In this document: positions 33,601-40,272 of the stretch, piece after piece
Numbering within the stretch: the first letter of the stretch is position 1
Layout: each line of letters starts with the position of its first letter
Source of the DNA: DT-110 sp964342305
GTDB lineage: Bacteria > Bacteroidota > Bacteroidia > Chitinophagales > Saprospiraceae
Assembly (NCBI GenBank): GCA_964342305.1
Contig: CAYFGK010000002.1
Location: 1 to 64,000, forward strand
Length of the DNA: 64,000 bases
Direction of reading: 5' to 3'
Program-made: the position numbers and the translations under genes
The notes under the pieces: model-generated
The model's input: the letters and a program-made list of their open reading frames with translations, nothing else
What the model was told of the DNA's origin: nothing
Databases searched by the model: none

Positions 33601-34599
33601 ATACTCGGGTGTTCCGGGAATCCGGTCCTGCTGGAATTGGTTGATGCCCGGGAACGTCCATTGACTGGTATACGGTGGGAGGGCCCCGACGGTGGTTTGA
33701 TCGAAGGTGGTAATCCACGGGAAATCGAAGGTATACTTCCCGGAACGTATTCGGCCATGGCTTTTGATTCGATTACCGGCTGTGCCGGCCAGGCTAGTAT
33801 TACGCTCGAAACCCTTGAATCAACCATTGATTCTGTCCTGCTGGAGCTTGAGCCACCAGCCTGTGGGGATGGGCAGGGAACCACCCTGCGCATTACGGGC
33901 GTATCGGGAGGAACGGGTCCTTACCTGTATGCCTTATTACCTTCAGGAACCTTAGGCTCGACAACTATTTTCCCCGACTTAAGTCCCGGAAACCTGACTA
34001 TTCGTGTAGAAGACGCCAATGGATGTACATTGGATCAGGAGGTAGTAATCACTGACGAGCAAGCGCCTCTTTCCATTGATTTGGGAGATGACGAAGAGAT
34101 TATCCTGGGAGATAGCATTGATCTGGTTCCCGTAATTACGGGTTCTGTCGAAACCCAACGATGGATATCAGAAGGGCAAACTTTTAGCCGGGAAGATAAG
34201 GTCCGGGTAAGTCCGGAACGGACCACGGTGTACCGGTTTGAAGGAGTTACCTCTGATGGTTGCGCAGTTTCTGATAATATTACAGTGTTTGTCAGGGAAG
34301 ACCTGGGCGTTTACTTACCGAATGTTTTCGCTCCCGGCAGCAGCAATGTCCAGAATCAGGTCTTTTATGTCCAGGCTTCTGATCGGGTAGAGGAGGTGAT
34401 CAGTTTCCAGATTTACGATCGTTGGGGGGAATTACTGTACCTCCGGGAAGGCTTTCCGCCTAATGATCCGACCATGGGTTGGGATGGCACCCACCGCGGG
34501 GAAGTACTCAACGGCGGCGTATTCGTATATTTCATAAAAGTACGATTGCGTGGAAACCGCGAGGAAATACTAAAAGGCGACGTAACCTTACTCCGTTGA
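27673..34599 (+). CDS. Giant T9SS type B adhesin with about 19 Ig-like repeats
   Basis: 2308 residues. A signal peptide (to about residue 20) precedes a proprotein-convertase P-domain-like region (about 20-185: SVDLTFLHSSVGIFQVWL, SGPVNGTWLLIIQ). Then come three short repeats with CxGDTVxV and GCDSLV (about 315-470), and about 19 units of 85-100 residues, each opening with a pattern like DAGPDRTLTC and ending near YxLxVTDTxxGC. Two Cys per unit suggest one disulfide each. The C-terminus (LPNVFAPGSSN, YDRWGELLYLREG, WDGTHRGE, NGGVFVYFIKV) is the type B T9SS sorting domain. It is probably a cell-surface or secreted adhesin. Its gene alone is 11% of the window. Confidence 0.88.
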   Translation: MKHILTSSIFLLLPILVWSQNCGLEAPVSLPANTIDTLELEIFDLVNNDLANSDQGVCSVDLTFLHSSVGIFQVWLESPSGQQIQLIGPVASAPAFSIISVYDVTFFSERLGDSPNNGSWDNDLPNPTPGDITDGEFYPYSGRLDDFDSGPVNGTWLLIIQTDNNFFPSGELRDVKINFCDPLGENCCFAEGGAFAADSTLQACVGSPDLLLDPALDTTITPADSVQYGYTWLLTQDSLLIAADTLNDWRRLPPGTYQVFGLSHALTDQNSLPDVDGTLHIDTLRNQLDRPLPPFCGDLTTNSWTLDILAPSDTVFQTEILCVGDTIAIGDTLTSEPGTFTRSLQNQTGCDSVVVYDVQLSPVFDQEIDSVICAGDTVTVNGNQYFEPGIYRDTLQSRDGCDSLVTLILDVVEPTRDTITQLVCNGQSVSIGGESFNTTGIHTVVLPGTSGCDSILVLDLTVLSPQALVADGPRDITCSDASILLDGSGSQPTGDITYLWELQTGMFEVDVVGTDPTLTVTEPGRYFLQVTARQDSVVCSNRTVGIEIGADTTGPLVEAGPDRTLTCSQTTAVLGSALVVEGPNTEILWTAENGAFPGDSTIARPVVTDPGLYFLLVTNRRNGCTGMDSVRVTDNRPALNVALGPDQTLTCTDTSLSLQSTVNPLGPAYSYYWYEVSESATQLSDQPFLLVSEPGMYVLSVTDPGSGCAEMDSVAVTVDTLRPTVQLANPTNLTCSDPTAIIDGSSSLLVGTTEALWTSISGGAFQQITDLSIQVDTAGTYQLQLLNTENGCLDMASVRVVDDRTPVVARLSPVQNIDCGRPVVRLDASTSEPMASLAFEWRTTDGVLLDGSDQPIARVNAAGTYTLLVTDTLSGCSDSLSTTILADTIPPAIDLITDGVLSCGQSSVLIENAASESSGIMFSYAWSGPCIAGASDQETISVNCAGTYSVTITNLRTACVSTASITVDSLTTAPEAILTQDSISLSCASGQVNLDASLSRNGTISWLRNGELESNDAFFTVSDTGQYQLVVTDADLGCSDTAVAVVTVDCRPLAQIVDPAPLSCVLTRTTLDATPSEDGNPLSFLWRGPQNGCLNDSTNAVIEVRCPGLYTLIVTNTAAGQSDTSTVEVERNTDAPLVDAGPDRELRCDQTRVVLDGSNSDTGPSFTYVWLNTAGDTLARTLQFETGDDDTYILEVSDTETGCKAEDVVTVTRDAALPDIRFGSRFFPCEADTFSFEAFVFPEDRIYQYEWSGSGLAGDLDQAVVDITQTGTYTLMVTDTANACSVSETFTIEEQTCGPCATIADPDTLTCQRTNVSLTAELCAPCVSCTYEWSTDEGRILTDPSLPGIEADQPGLYELRVTDSSGISTVVTTEVVSDTTSPLADAGPDQLLDCLTNEVVLGQELVPAGDSLLYTWLTTSSDTLVSGNGTTVLIQTPGTYLLRVRDLRNGCTSQDEVVVRANNNAPTAQAGEDQMLDCNAPVLRLNGQGSSEGTNIVYQWSTRDGQIRTGVASLNPLVEGPGTYFLRVTDTLNNCGSLDSVRILAPQDFPELSPLDTQYIGCGATEVAIEAPIGDSTVYHYEWYDGSGTLLSEDRTFIAGTPGTYQLQVTNTQNACTDQAGVEVITLMERPEPDLPLSDTLTCNRLEVFLDAGLPSVDYLEYTWTTARGLDLSSENSPQIRITESDSIFLRVEDLRTGCFALDTTVVLSTNGRPVIRAPEQDFITCARPTVDLRLSLGGDLSDYAFSWETEDGQIEGDATIMGPTVSEPGRYTLTTTNVNSGCQSELFVIVNADRRSPTAVITGEGSLEVTCTTKEVLLDASNSSVPAAIGPLFDWQVLRGPDPTGNLQSAQVFATGPGTVQLTVTDTINGCTTTTEVTVADNSQPPTEPELAVGSPISCSNEQTTISILNQENGMDYTGVFGGDSTALANGVWTVVEPGQYTVVATSQTTGCTSEGDVLVNQDFARPELVIQTVGILGCSGNPVLLELVDARERPLTGIRWEGPDGGLIEGGNPREIEGILPGTYSAMAFDSITGCAGQASITLETLESTIDSVLLELEPPACGDGQGTTLRITGVSGGTGPYLYALLPSGTLGSTTIFPDLSPGNLTIRVEDANGCTLDQEVVITDEQAPLSIDLGDDEEIILGDSIDLVPVITGSVETQRWISEGQTFSREDKVRVSPERTTVYRFEGVTSDGCAVSDNITVFVREDLGVYLPNVFAPGSSNVQNQVFYVQASDRVEEVISFQIYDRWGELLYLREGFPPNDPTMGWDGTHRGEVLNGGVFVYFIKVRLRGNREEILKGDVTLLR

Positions 34600-34714
34600 G
34601 CTTATTCAAAAGTTTACTATTAATCATCTGATGACCGGCAAAAAAGGAGGGGATGTCCGTGCCGTGTACATGCTACCTTGCAAGCAGGTAAAGGAGTGGA
34701 GAGGGCAAAGAAAA

Positions 34715-35251
34715 AGGGGTGAAGATGAACTTCACCCCTCAAAAAAACACCTAAAACCCATATTCATATCATGAAAACCTTCTTTCGAGAAGAAGTATTA
34801 TTTCCTTAACAGAATTTAACGGGAAACCGAAAAATTCGTTGCGTACTGTTCTGCGAAAATACGCTAATTTACCCTGATAACAAAGGGTTTTTCTTTTTGT
34901 TTGGGCCCTTTAGCTAAAAAAGGAGTGCTATTAAGCACTCCCTCATAAACCTAAACCCGTATTCGTATTCGCTTTGTCCCTTTGACCTTGAAAAAAAAGT
35001 TTGTTGAATTGGGTTGCCGGGACATATTCTTTCTTGATTTACGGCAAATCACCTATGAAAAATTCACTGGCTAATCCACTGTTTTCAAGCCTCTTGGGGG
35101 GGTGACCCGCCGTTAATTTTTTGTTAAAGGCGGGAGGGCACCCGGCCCTCCCGAATCGAAATCACCTAAACCCATTTATTTTTTGTTGAACGATGGGTAA
35201 AAGCGGAGAGCCATCTGCTCCCCGCCGTACACCAAACCTATTTACCAATTC
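34715..35251 (-). ncRNA. Array of four stem-loop units with a conserved box (possible small RNAs)
   Basis: The 779 bases from 34600 to 35378 hold no convincing gene. Four hairpins lie at 34715-34739, 34922-34941, 35131-35153 and about 35202-35224. Each has on its right a box of the type CACCTAAACCCATATTC (at 34748, 34948, 35163 and 35230). On the minus strand each unit reads box, then hairpin, then 3-6 T residues, which looks like a short transcript ended by an intrinsic terminator. On the plus strand the hairpins are preceded by A-runs instead. A further small hairpin with T-run (ACCCT/AGGGT, 34871-34888) points rightward. Being RNA genes is inference; I know no named family that fits. Confidence 0.4.
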
Positions 35252-35378
35252 GTCCTGTTTCTTTTTTGTCGCTCTTTTGCGCATTTTCAGTCTTTTGACG
35301 AGGGTACCTTTATGAGGTCACATATTTTTCTGTTTTTTTTAAAAAACTTTGTACTACACCTTTCGTTAAACTCCTCAT

Positions 35379-35975
35379 ATGGAGCGATTCACTACCCTTC
35401 ACGACATTCGCCGACAAGCGTGGAACCTTTTATTTCGGGCTACGGTAGAGCGCAACGCAGCCATGCGAACCCCCGTGCTGGCCACTACGGATCAACGGGG
35501 GATTCCCCGGGTACGAACGGTTGTTTTACGTAAAGCCGATACCGACGGCCGCTTATTATATTATTTCACGGATATCCGGTCGGAAAAAATCAGTGAACTT
35601 CATTACCAGCCGCAGTCATCTGTTTTATTCTGGGATCCGAAACGCCACCTTCAAATAAGGTGCACGGGCAATATGGTTATTCACCAGCAGGATGATCTAT
35701 CCGGTGAATTTTGGCAGCAATTATCGAAACCCGGCCGTAAGGCCTACGCGACCCGACTCGATCCGGGAACACCATTGCCTGCGTATACCGACGGGTTGCC
35801 AGATAATTGGTCCGAGTTGGATCTTTCGGAAACGGACAAGTATCAGGAGAACTTTGCGCTGTTGGTCCATCAGGTGGAAGATATGGACGTTTTACACCTG
35901 GAACGGGAAGGGCACCAGCGGGCCCGCTTTGAATGGGAGAATGATCAATGGCAAAGCACCTGGCTGGTTCCGTGA
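35379..35975 (+). CDS. PNPOx-family FMN-binding protein
   Basis: 198 residues with the split-barrel fold of pyridoxamine 5'-phosphate oxidases: MRTPVLATTDQRGIPRVRTV, the FMN-contacting RSEKISEL and LFWDPKRHLQIRCTG, then a family-specific C-terminal part with ARFEWENDQW. It resembles the alternative PNPOx-like group rather than classical PdxH, which would end in a conserved RLxP segment that is absent here. FMN-dependent redox activity is likely, substrate unknown. Confidence 0.8.
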   Translation: MERFTTLHDIRRQAWNLLFRATVERNAAMRTPVLATTDQRGIPRVRTVVLRKADTDGRLLYYFTDIRSEKISELHYQPQSSVLFWDPKRHLQIRCTGNMVIHQQDDLSGEFWQQLSKPGRKAYATRLDPGTPLPAYTDGLPDNWSELDLSETDKYQENFALLVHQVEDMDVLHLEREGHQRARFEWENDQWQSTWLVP

Positions 35976-36058
35976 GGAGGACAAGGACCGTGTTTTAGAT
36001 CACTTGTCGGCAGTGGTATCGAGTGGCGGACTAATTGATATGCCCGAATCCGACGAAT

Positions 36059-36110
36059 TATACCGCTTCCGAAAAGGGTTGGAGTCCTATACCACTTCGT
36101 TGCCGGTATA
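36059..36110. repeat. Dispersed palindromic repeat, family A, copy 2
   Basis: A short 52-base copy running from TATACCGCTTCCGAAAAGG to CACTTCGTTGCCGGTATA, with the middle part mostly lost. It lies 83 bases after the PNPOx stop, directly before a terminator. Confidence 0.7.
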
Positions 36111-36117
36111 CCAAATA

Positions 36118-36154
36118 CAAAAAGAGACGAAACACCCTGGTTCGTCTCTTTTTG
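36118..36154. terminator. Bidirectional terminator between PNPOx gene and htrA
   Basis: CAAAAAGAGACGAA pairs perfectly with TTCGTCTCTTTTTG around a 9-base loop. A-run and T-run on the two sides let it serve both convergent genes. Confidence 0.9.
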
Positions 36155-36173
36155 TGGCAGCCCTCTCTTTTTA

Positions 36174-37340
36174 TTATTGGGCAGGGTCGAGCGTGAGCAC
36201 GACCTCAAGCTGCTGATCTCCCCGTTTTACGAGCAGCGTTACATCGTCGCCCGGTTGGTATTTTTCCAGTGCCAGGATCAGATCTTCGTACGACTCGATT
36301 TTTTGTTCATCCATACGCAGGATGATGTCGCCTAAGCGGATTTCACCACGGCCATCGCGAATAGTAGGACGCAAACCTGCTTTGGCGGCAGCGCTATTGG
36401 GTTCTACTTCGCGAATCAAGGGGCCATCGAGTTTATAGCGTTGAATTACGCTGGTTTGGGTTACGGTAATCCCGAGGCTTGGCCTTTTAATTCGTCCGTG
36501 TTCGATCAGTTCCGGAATAACCCAGCGAACGATATTCACGGGTATGGAAAAACCGATTCCCGCCGACGCACCGGAAGGGCTATAGATGGCAGTATTTACT
36601 CCGATGAGGCGCCCGGAGGAATCGAGCAGCGGGCCACCGGAGTTACCGGGATTGATGGCAGCGTCGGTCTGAATAACTTCCCGGATAGGAATACCACTCA
36701 CGGATTTGATTTCTCGTCCCAGAGCGGAGACAATGCCTGTGGTCAGGGTTTGATCAAGTCCAAATGGATTACCAATGGCATATACGGCCTGTCCGACCAT
36801 TAAGTTATTGGACGAACCCACCGGGATGGGACGTAGTTTTGATTTTGGGGCGTCGATCCGCAGAACCGCGAGGTCCTTATCGGGGGCAACTCCTACCAGT
36901 TCAGCGTCCCAGGTTGACTGGTCGCCGAGGGTTACCTGCGCCCTGTCGGCACCCTGGATCACGTGGTAGTTGGTAATGATGTGCCCTTTGGCATCCCAGA
37001 TGAAGCCCGAACCGGTACCGCGGGGTATTTCTGTAATGTTGCGCGACCAGTAGTCGCGACGCACATTGGTAGTGGTAATAAAGCATACGCTGGGGGCTGA
37101 TTCCTCGAACAACTGGATCGTGTGCGTTTCACTGGCCAGAAGGCGGGGATTAGCCGCAAGAGGCTGGGATTCATCCGCTGTCGGATTATCGACATTGGAT
37201 ACATTCATGGGTGCGTCTACATTAGTTGGTTCCGGGCGGTCGGAGGCTGGTTTGGCATCGCTATTTCGCCAGGCGACACCAGCAATGAAGCCACCTCCCA
37301 GCAGGACGATCCAGAGCAAGGGACGAATGACATTTTTCAT
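36174..37340 (-). CDS. HtrA/DegP-type periplasmic serine protease
   Basis: 388 residues. One N-terminal membrane anchor or uncleaved signal (residues 5-24) and a low-complexity linker precede a trypsin-like domain with the complete triad: His126 (ITNYH), Asp156 (DKDLAVL) and Ser234 (GNSGGP). A single C-terminal PDZ domain follows (about 285-385, IREVEPNSAAAKAGL). The single PDZ and N-terminal anchor resemble DegS or Deg1-like proteases more than two-PDZ DegP. Likely role is envelope protein quality control. It lies on its own operon, upstream gene divergent in function. Confidence 0.9.
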   Translation of the reverse strand: MKNVIRPLLWIVLLGGGFIAGVAWRNSDAKPASDRPEPTNVDAPMNVSNVDNPTADESQPLAANPRLLASETHTIQLFEESAPSVCFITTTNVRRDYWSRNITEIPRGTGSGFIWDAKGHIITNYHVIQGADRAQVTLGDQSTWDAELVGVAPDKDLAVLRIDAPKSKLRPIPVGSSNNLMVGQAVYAIGNPFGLDQTLTTGIVSALGREIKSVSGIPIREVIQTDAAINPGNSGGPLLDSSGRLIGVNTAIYSPSGASAGIGFSIPVNIVRWVIPELIEHGRIKRPSLGITVTQTSVIQRYKLDGPLIREVEPNSAAAKAGLRPTIRDGRGEIRLGDIILRMDEQKIESYEDLILALEKYQPGDDVTLLVKRGDQQLEVVLTLDPAQ

Positions 37341-37385
37341 AGCTCAACTGATTTTATCGGGTAAATGCGGTTTGCCAGACCCGTA

Positions 37386-38669
37386 TTAGGTCTTTCGTTT
37401 CTTCTTCTTAGCAGCCGGGAACAGGATATTGTTCAGTATAAGCCGGTATCCGGGCGAATTTGGATGCAGGCTCAGATCGGTTTCCGGGTCCTTAACGAAA
37501 TGCCGATAATCCTCGGGATCGTGCCCTCCGTAGAAAGTCCAGAAGCCATCACCAAAATTCCCGTGTATGTAGCGAGCCTCATCGGCCGGCTTGTTTTCAC
37601 CTAAGATCAACACATCTGATTTGATGTGGGTTTTGCGAAAAGCAGTAGTTTGCCCCATGAATCCTTTCACGGTGCGTGTATGATTTTGCGTAAGCATAGT
37701 TGGTACGGGATCCCATTTGGCGGAAAAATCAAACAGACTGAAGTAATCCTGCTCCGCCGAGACGTTACGTCCACGTTGGTGATCGATGGTGCTATACTCG
37801 TATTCCAGTGGATTACGGGCCAGCTCAAAATCCTCAAACGCAAAGGTTCGCTCAAAATTTAGTTTCTGCTGTGCATTCGGATCGGCGGGGTCGCCGTCGT
37901 ATATCTCGGCACATATGTCTACGCCTTCTGCGGCCAGGGCAATATCGTAGGTATCGGTTGCTGAGCACATGGCGAACATAAAGCCACCACCGGCAACGTA
38001 CTCACGGATCCGCTTGACCACGTCGAGTTTAAGCTGTGAAACCTTGGCATACCCGAGGCGCTGAGCCATCTCTTCCATTTGCCGTACGTTCTCCCGATAC
38101 CAGGGCGTACTGTGGTAGGTGCGGTAAAACCGCCCGTACTGACCGGTGAAATCCTCGTGGTGCAGATGCAGCCAGTCGTATTTTGTCAGTGCATCGTCGA
38201 GCACCGACTCGTCGTATACCGTTTCGTAGGGTATTTCTGCGTAAGTGAGTACCAGGGTCACCGCATCGTCCCAGGGTTGTATCTTTTCTCCCCGGGCATT
38301 GAAGTCCGGCGTATAGACGGCAATCTCAGGGGCCTTTTCCAGCCGCATAGCTTCCATATTGACCTCGGGGTTACCAATCTCTTCGAGAATACTATTAAAC
38401 TGGCCGTCGGCAATAATTTCGTAACTAACACCCCGCGTGAGGCATTCTTTTTCAAAGGTCCGGGTATGTGGGAACGCGAAGCTTCCGCCGCGGTAATTGA
38501 GCAGCCACCATGCTTCCTCACCTCCTTTCAGCACCCAGTAGGTAATACCGTAGGCTTTGAGGTGGTCTTTCTGACTTTCGGCATCCATCGGGATCAGAAT
38601 GTAGGAGGCTTGTATTTGCGCCAGGCTGAAAAAACTGAGGGTCAGTAAAAAGATAAGTCGCTTGATCAT
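37386..38669 (-). CDS. Exported protein of unknown function, paralogue 1 ('asparagine synthetase B' in some databases)
   Basis: 427 residues from MIKRLIFLLTLSFF; the signal peptide ends near QIQAS. The frame extends 12 codons upstream, without support. It starts SYILIPMDAESQKDHLKAYG and includes VKRIREYVAGGGFMFAMCSA, which looks like a Rossmann/GATase-like strand-turn-helix, and ends in a basic KKKKRKT. The name asparagine synthetase B appears in databases for such Bacteroidota proteins, but neither the N-terminal Cys glutaminase nor the ATP-PPi SGGLDS loop is present, so I do not use it. It follows a near-identical gene at 38764 on the same strand, 94 bases away. Confidence 0.8.
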   Translation of the reverse strand: MIKRLIFLLTLSFFSLAQIQASYILIPMDAESQKDHLKAYGITYWVLKGGEEAWWLLNYRGGSFAFPHTRTFEKECLTRGVSYEIIADGQFNSILEEIGNPEVNMEAMRLEKAPEIAVYTPDFNARGEKIQPWDDAVTLVLTYAEIPYETVYDESVLDDALTKYDWLHLHHEDFTGQYGRFYRTYHSTPWYRENVRQMEEMAQRLGYAKVSQLKLDVVKRIREYVAGGGFMFAMCSATDTYDIALAAEGVDICAEIYDGDPADPNAQQKLNFERTFAFEDFELARNPLEYEYSTIDHQRGRNVSAEQDYFSLFDFSAKWDPVPTMLTQNHTRTVKGFMGQTTAFRKTHIKSDVLILGENKPADEARYIHGNFGDGFWTFYGGHDPEDYRHFVKDPETDLSLHPNSPGYRLILNNILFPAAKKKKRKT

Positions 38670-38763
38670 AATCGTAGTCTTGTCGTGTCTATGATAACTG
38701 TACAACCCCGGATGGGATTGTGTTTAATGCCATCTTCTTAAATCATTGGCAGGAGCCAATAAG

Positions 38764-40056
38764 CTACGTTTTTCGTTTCTTCTTTTTGGCGGCTGGAAAA
38801 AGAATATTGTTCAAAATCAATCGATAGCCGGGAGAATTTGGGTGAAGACTCAGATCGGTTTCCGGATCATTGACGTGGTGCTTGTAATCTTCGGGATCGT
38901 GCCCTCCGTAGAATGTCCAGAAGCCATCACCCAGGTTGCCGTGGATATACCGGGCCTCACCGGCCGGTTTGTTTTCACCGAGGATCAACACATCGGACTT
39001 AATGTATTGCTTCCCGTATGCAGTCGTTTGCCCCATGAATCCCTTCACCGTCCGGGTGTGGTTTTGCGTAAGCATAGTCGGCACCGGATCCCACTTGGCG
39101 GAAAAATCAAACAGACTGAAATAATCCTGCTCGGCCGGAATATTGCGCACCGCAGTCTGGTCGATGGTACTGTACTCGTATTCGAGCGGATTCCTTTTTA
39201 ACTGGAATTGCTCAAAGGCGAAGGTGTTGTCAAAGCTTAGCTTTTCCTGCGCATTCGGGTCCGCCGGGTCACCATCGTATATTTCCGCACAAATGTCGAC
39301 CCCCTCGGCAGCCAGAGCAATATCGTAGGTGTCGGTCGCCGAACACATGGCAAACATAAAACCGCCACCGGCTACGTATTCGCGTATGCGTTTTACTACG
39401 GCCAACTTTAGTTGCGACACCTTTCGGTATCCCAGGTTGCGAGCTAATTCTTCCATTTGACGCACATTTTCCCGGTACCAGGGAGCTCCGCTATACGCCC
39501 GGTAAAACCGGCCGTACTGCCCGGTAAAGTCCTCGTGGTGAAGGTGTAACCAATCGTACTCCGTGAGGGCATCACCGAGCACCTCTGTATCATAAATGGT
39601 CTCATATGGGATTTCCGCATAGGTTAGCACCAGGGTTACCGCATCGTCCCAGGGTTGGATCTTTTCACCCCGGGCATTGAAATCCGGGGTATACACGGCA
39701 ATCTCCGGCGCTTTTTCCAGTCGCATGGCTTCCATATTGGCTTCGGGGTTACCAATTTCCTCAAGTATACCATTGAATTGGCCGTCGGGAATGACCTCAT
39801 AGCTAACGCCCCGGGTGAGGCATTCTTTTTCAAAGGTGCGGGTGTGCGGAAAAGCAAAACTGCCACCCCGGTAATTGAGTAACCACCAGGCTTGTTCGCC
39901 GCTGCGAAGTACCCAGTACGTAATCCCGTAGGCCTTGAGGTGGTCTTGCTGTGTCTCCGCTTCCATCGGGATGAGTATGTAGGAAGCTTGCAGGTTGGTT
40001 TGGAGGCAACAGCTGAGGAGGATGAATAAGGTGATTTGTTTCAGTCGAGTATACAT
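38764..40056 (-). CDS. Exported protein of unknown function, paralogue 2
   Basis: 430 residues, clearly a tandem duplicate of the gene at 37386: most of the mature sequence is identical by eye, including SYILIPM, GVDICAEIYDGDPADPNAQ and the C-terminal PGYRLILNNILFP followed by KKKKRKT. The signal peptides (MYTRLKQITLFILLSCC here) differ most. DNA between the two copies shows many synonymous changes, so the duplication is not recent or has been kept under protein-level selection. Function unknown; export to the periplasm or beyond is predicted. Confidence 0.8.
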   Translation of the reverse strand: MYTRLKQITLFILLSCCLQTNLQASYILIPMEAETQQDHLKAYGITYWVLRSGEQAWWLLNYRGGSFAFPHTRTFEKECLTRGVSYEVIPDGQFNGILEEIGNPEANMEAMRLEKAPEIAVYTPDFNARGEKIQPWDDAVTLVLTYAEIPYETIYDTEVLGDALTEYDWLHLHHEDFTGQYGRFYRAYSGAPWYRENVRQMEELARNLGYRKVSQLKLAVVKRIREYVAGGGFMFAMCSATDTYDIALAAEGVDICAEIYDGDPADPNAQEKLSFDNTFAFEQFQLKRNPLEYEYSTIDQTAVRNIPAEQDYFSLFDFSAKWDPVPTMLTQNHTRTVKGFMGQTTAYGKQYIKSDVLILGENKPAGEARYIHGNLGDGFWTFYGGHDPEDYKHHVNDPETDLSLHPNSPGYRLILNNILFPAAKKKKRKT

Positions 40057-40272
40057 GGTGTCTGCGATCAGTTTTGTAGGTACTAACGGGAATTGTGACG
40101 GGAAGATTCCGCGCTAGGCCTATTCATGGAGGATCAACGTCGAAGAAAAATAACAAAAATGCCAGGGGAACTGTTCTTTTTAACAAATTACTAACCAGGC
40201 TACCCGGAGTGATCCTATAAAAAAAGGTATACTTGCTGTTCGGCCCAAATTAGTCCCAATCGAACAAAAACT

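Noticed and set aside
34715..34739. Hairpin as the terminator of the giant adhesin gene
   Set aside because: On the plus strand it is followed by an A-run, not T. It only looks like a terminator on the minus strand.
37386..40056. Naming the two paralogues asparagine synthetase B
   Set aside because: Neither the N-terminal nucleophile Cys nor the SGGLDS ATP-binding motif is present, and both proteins are exported.
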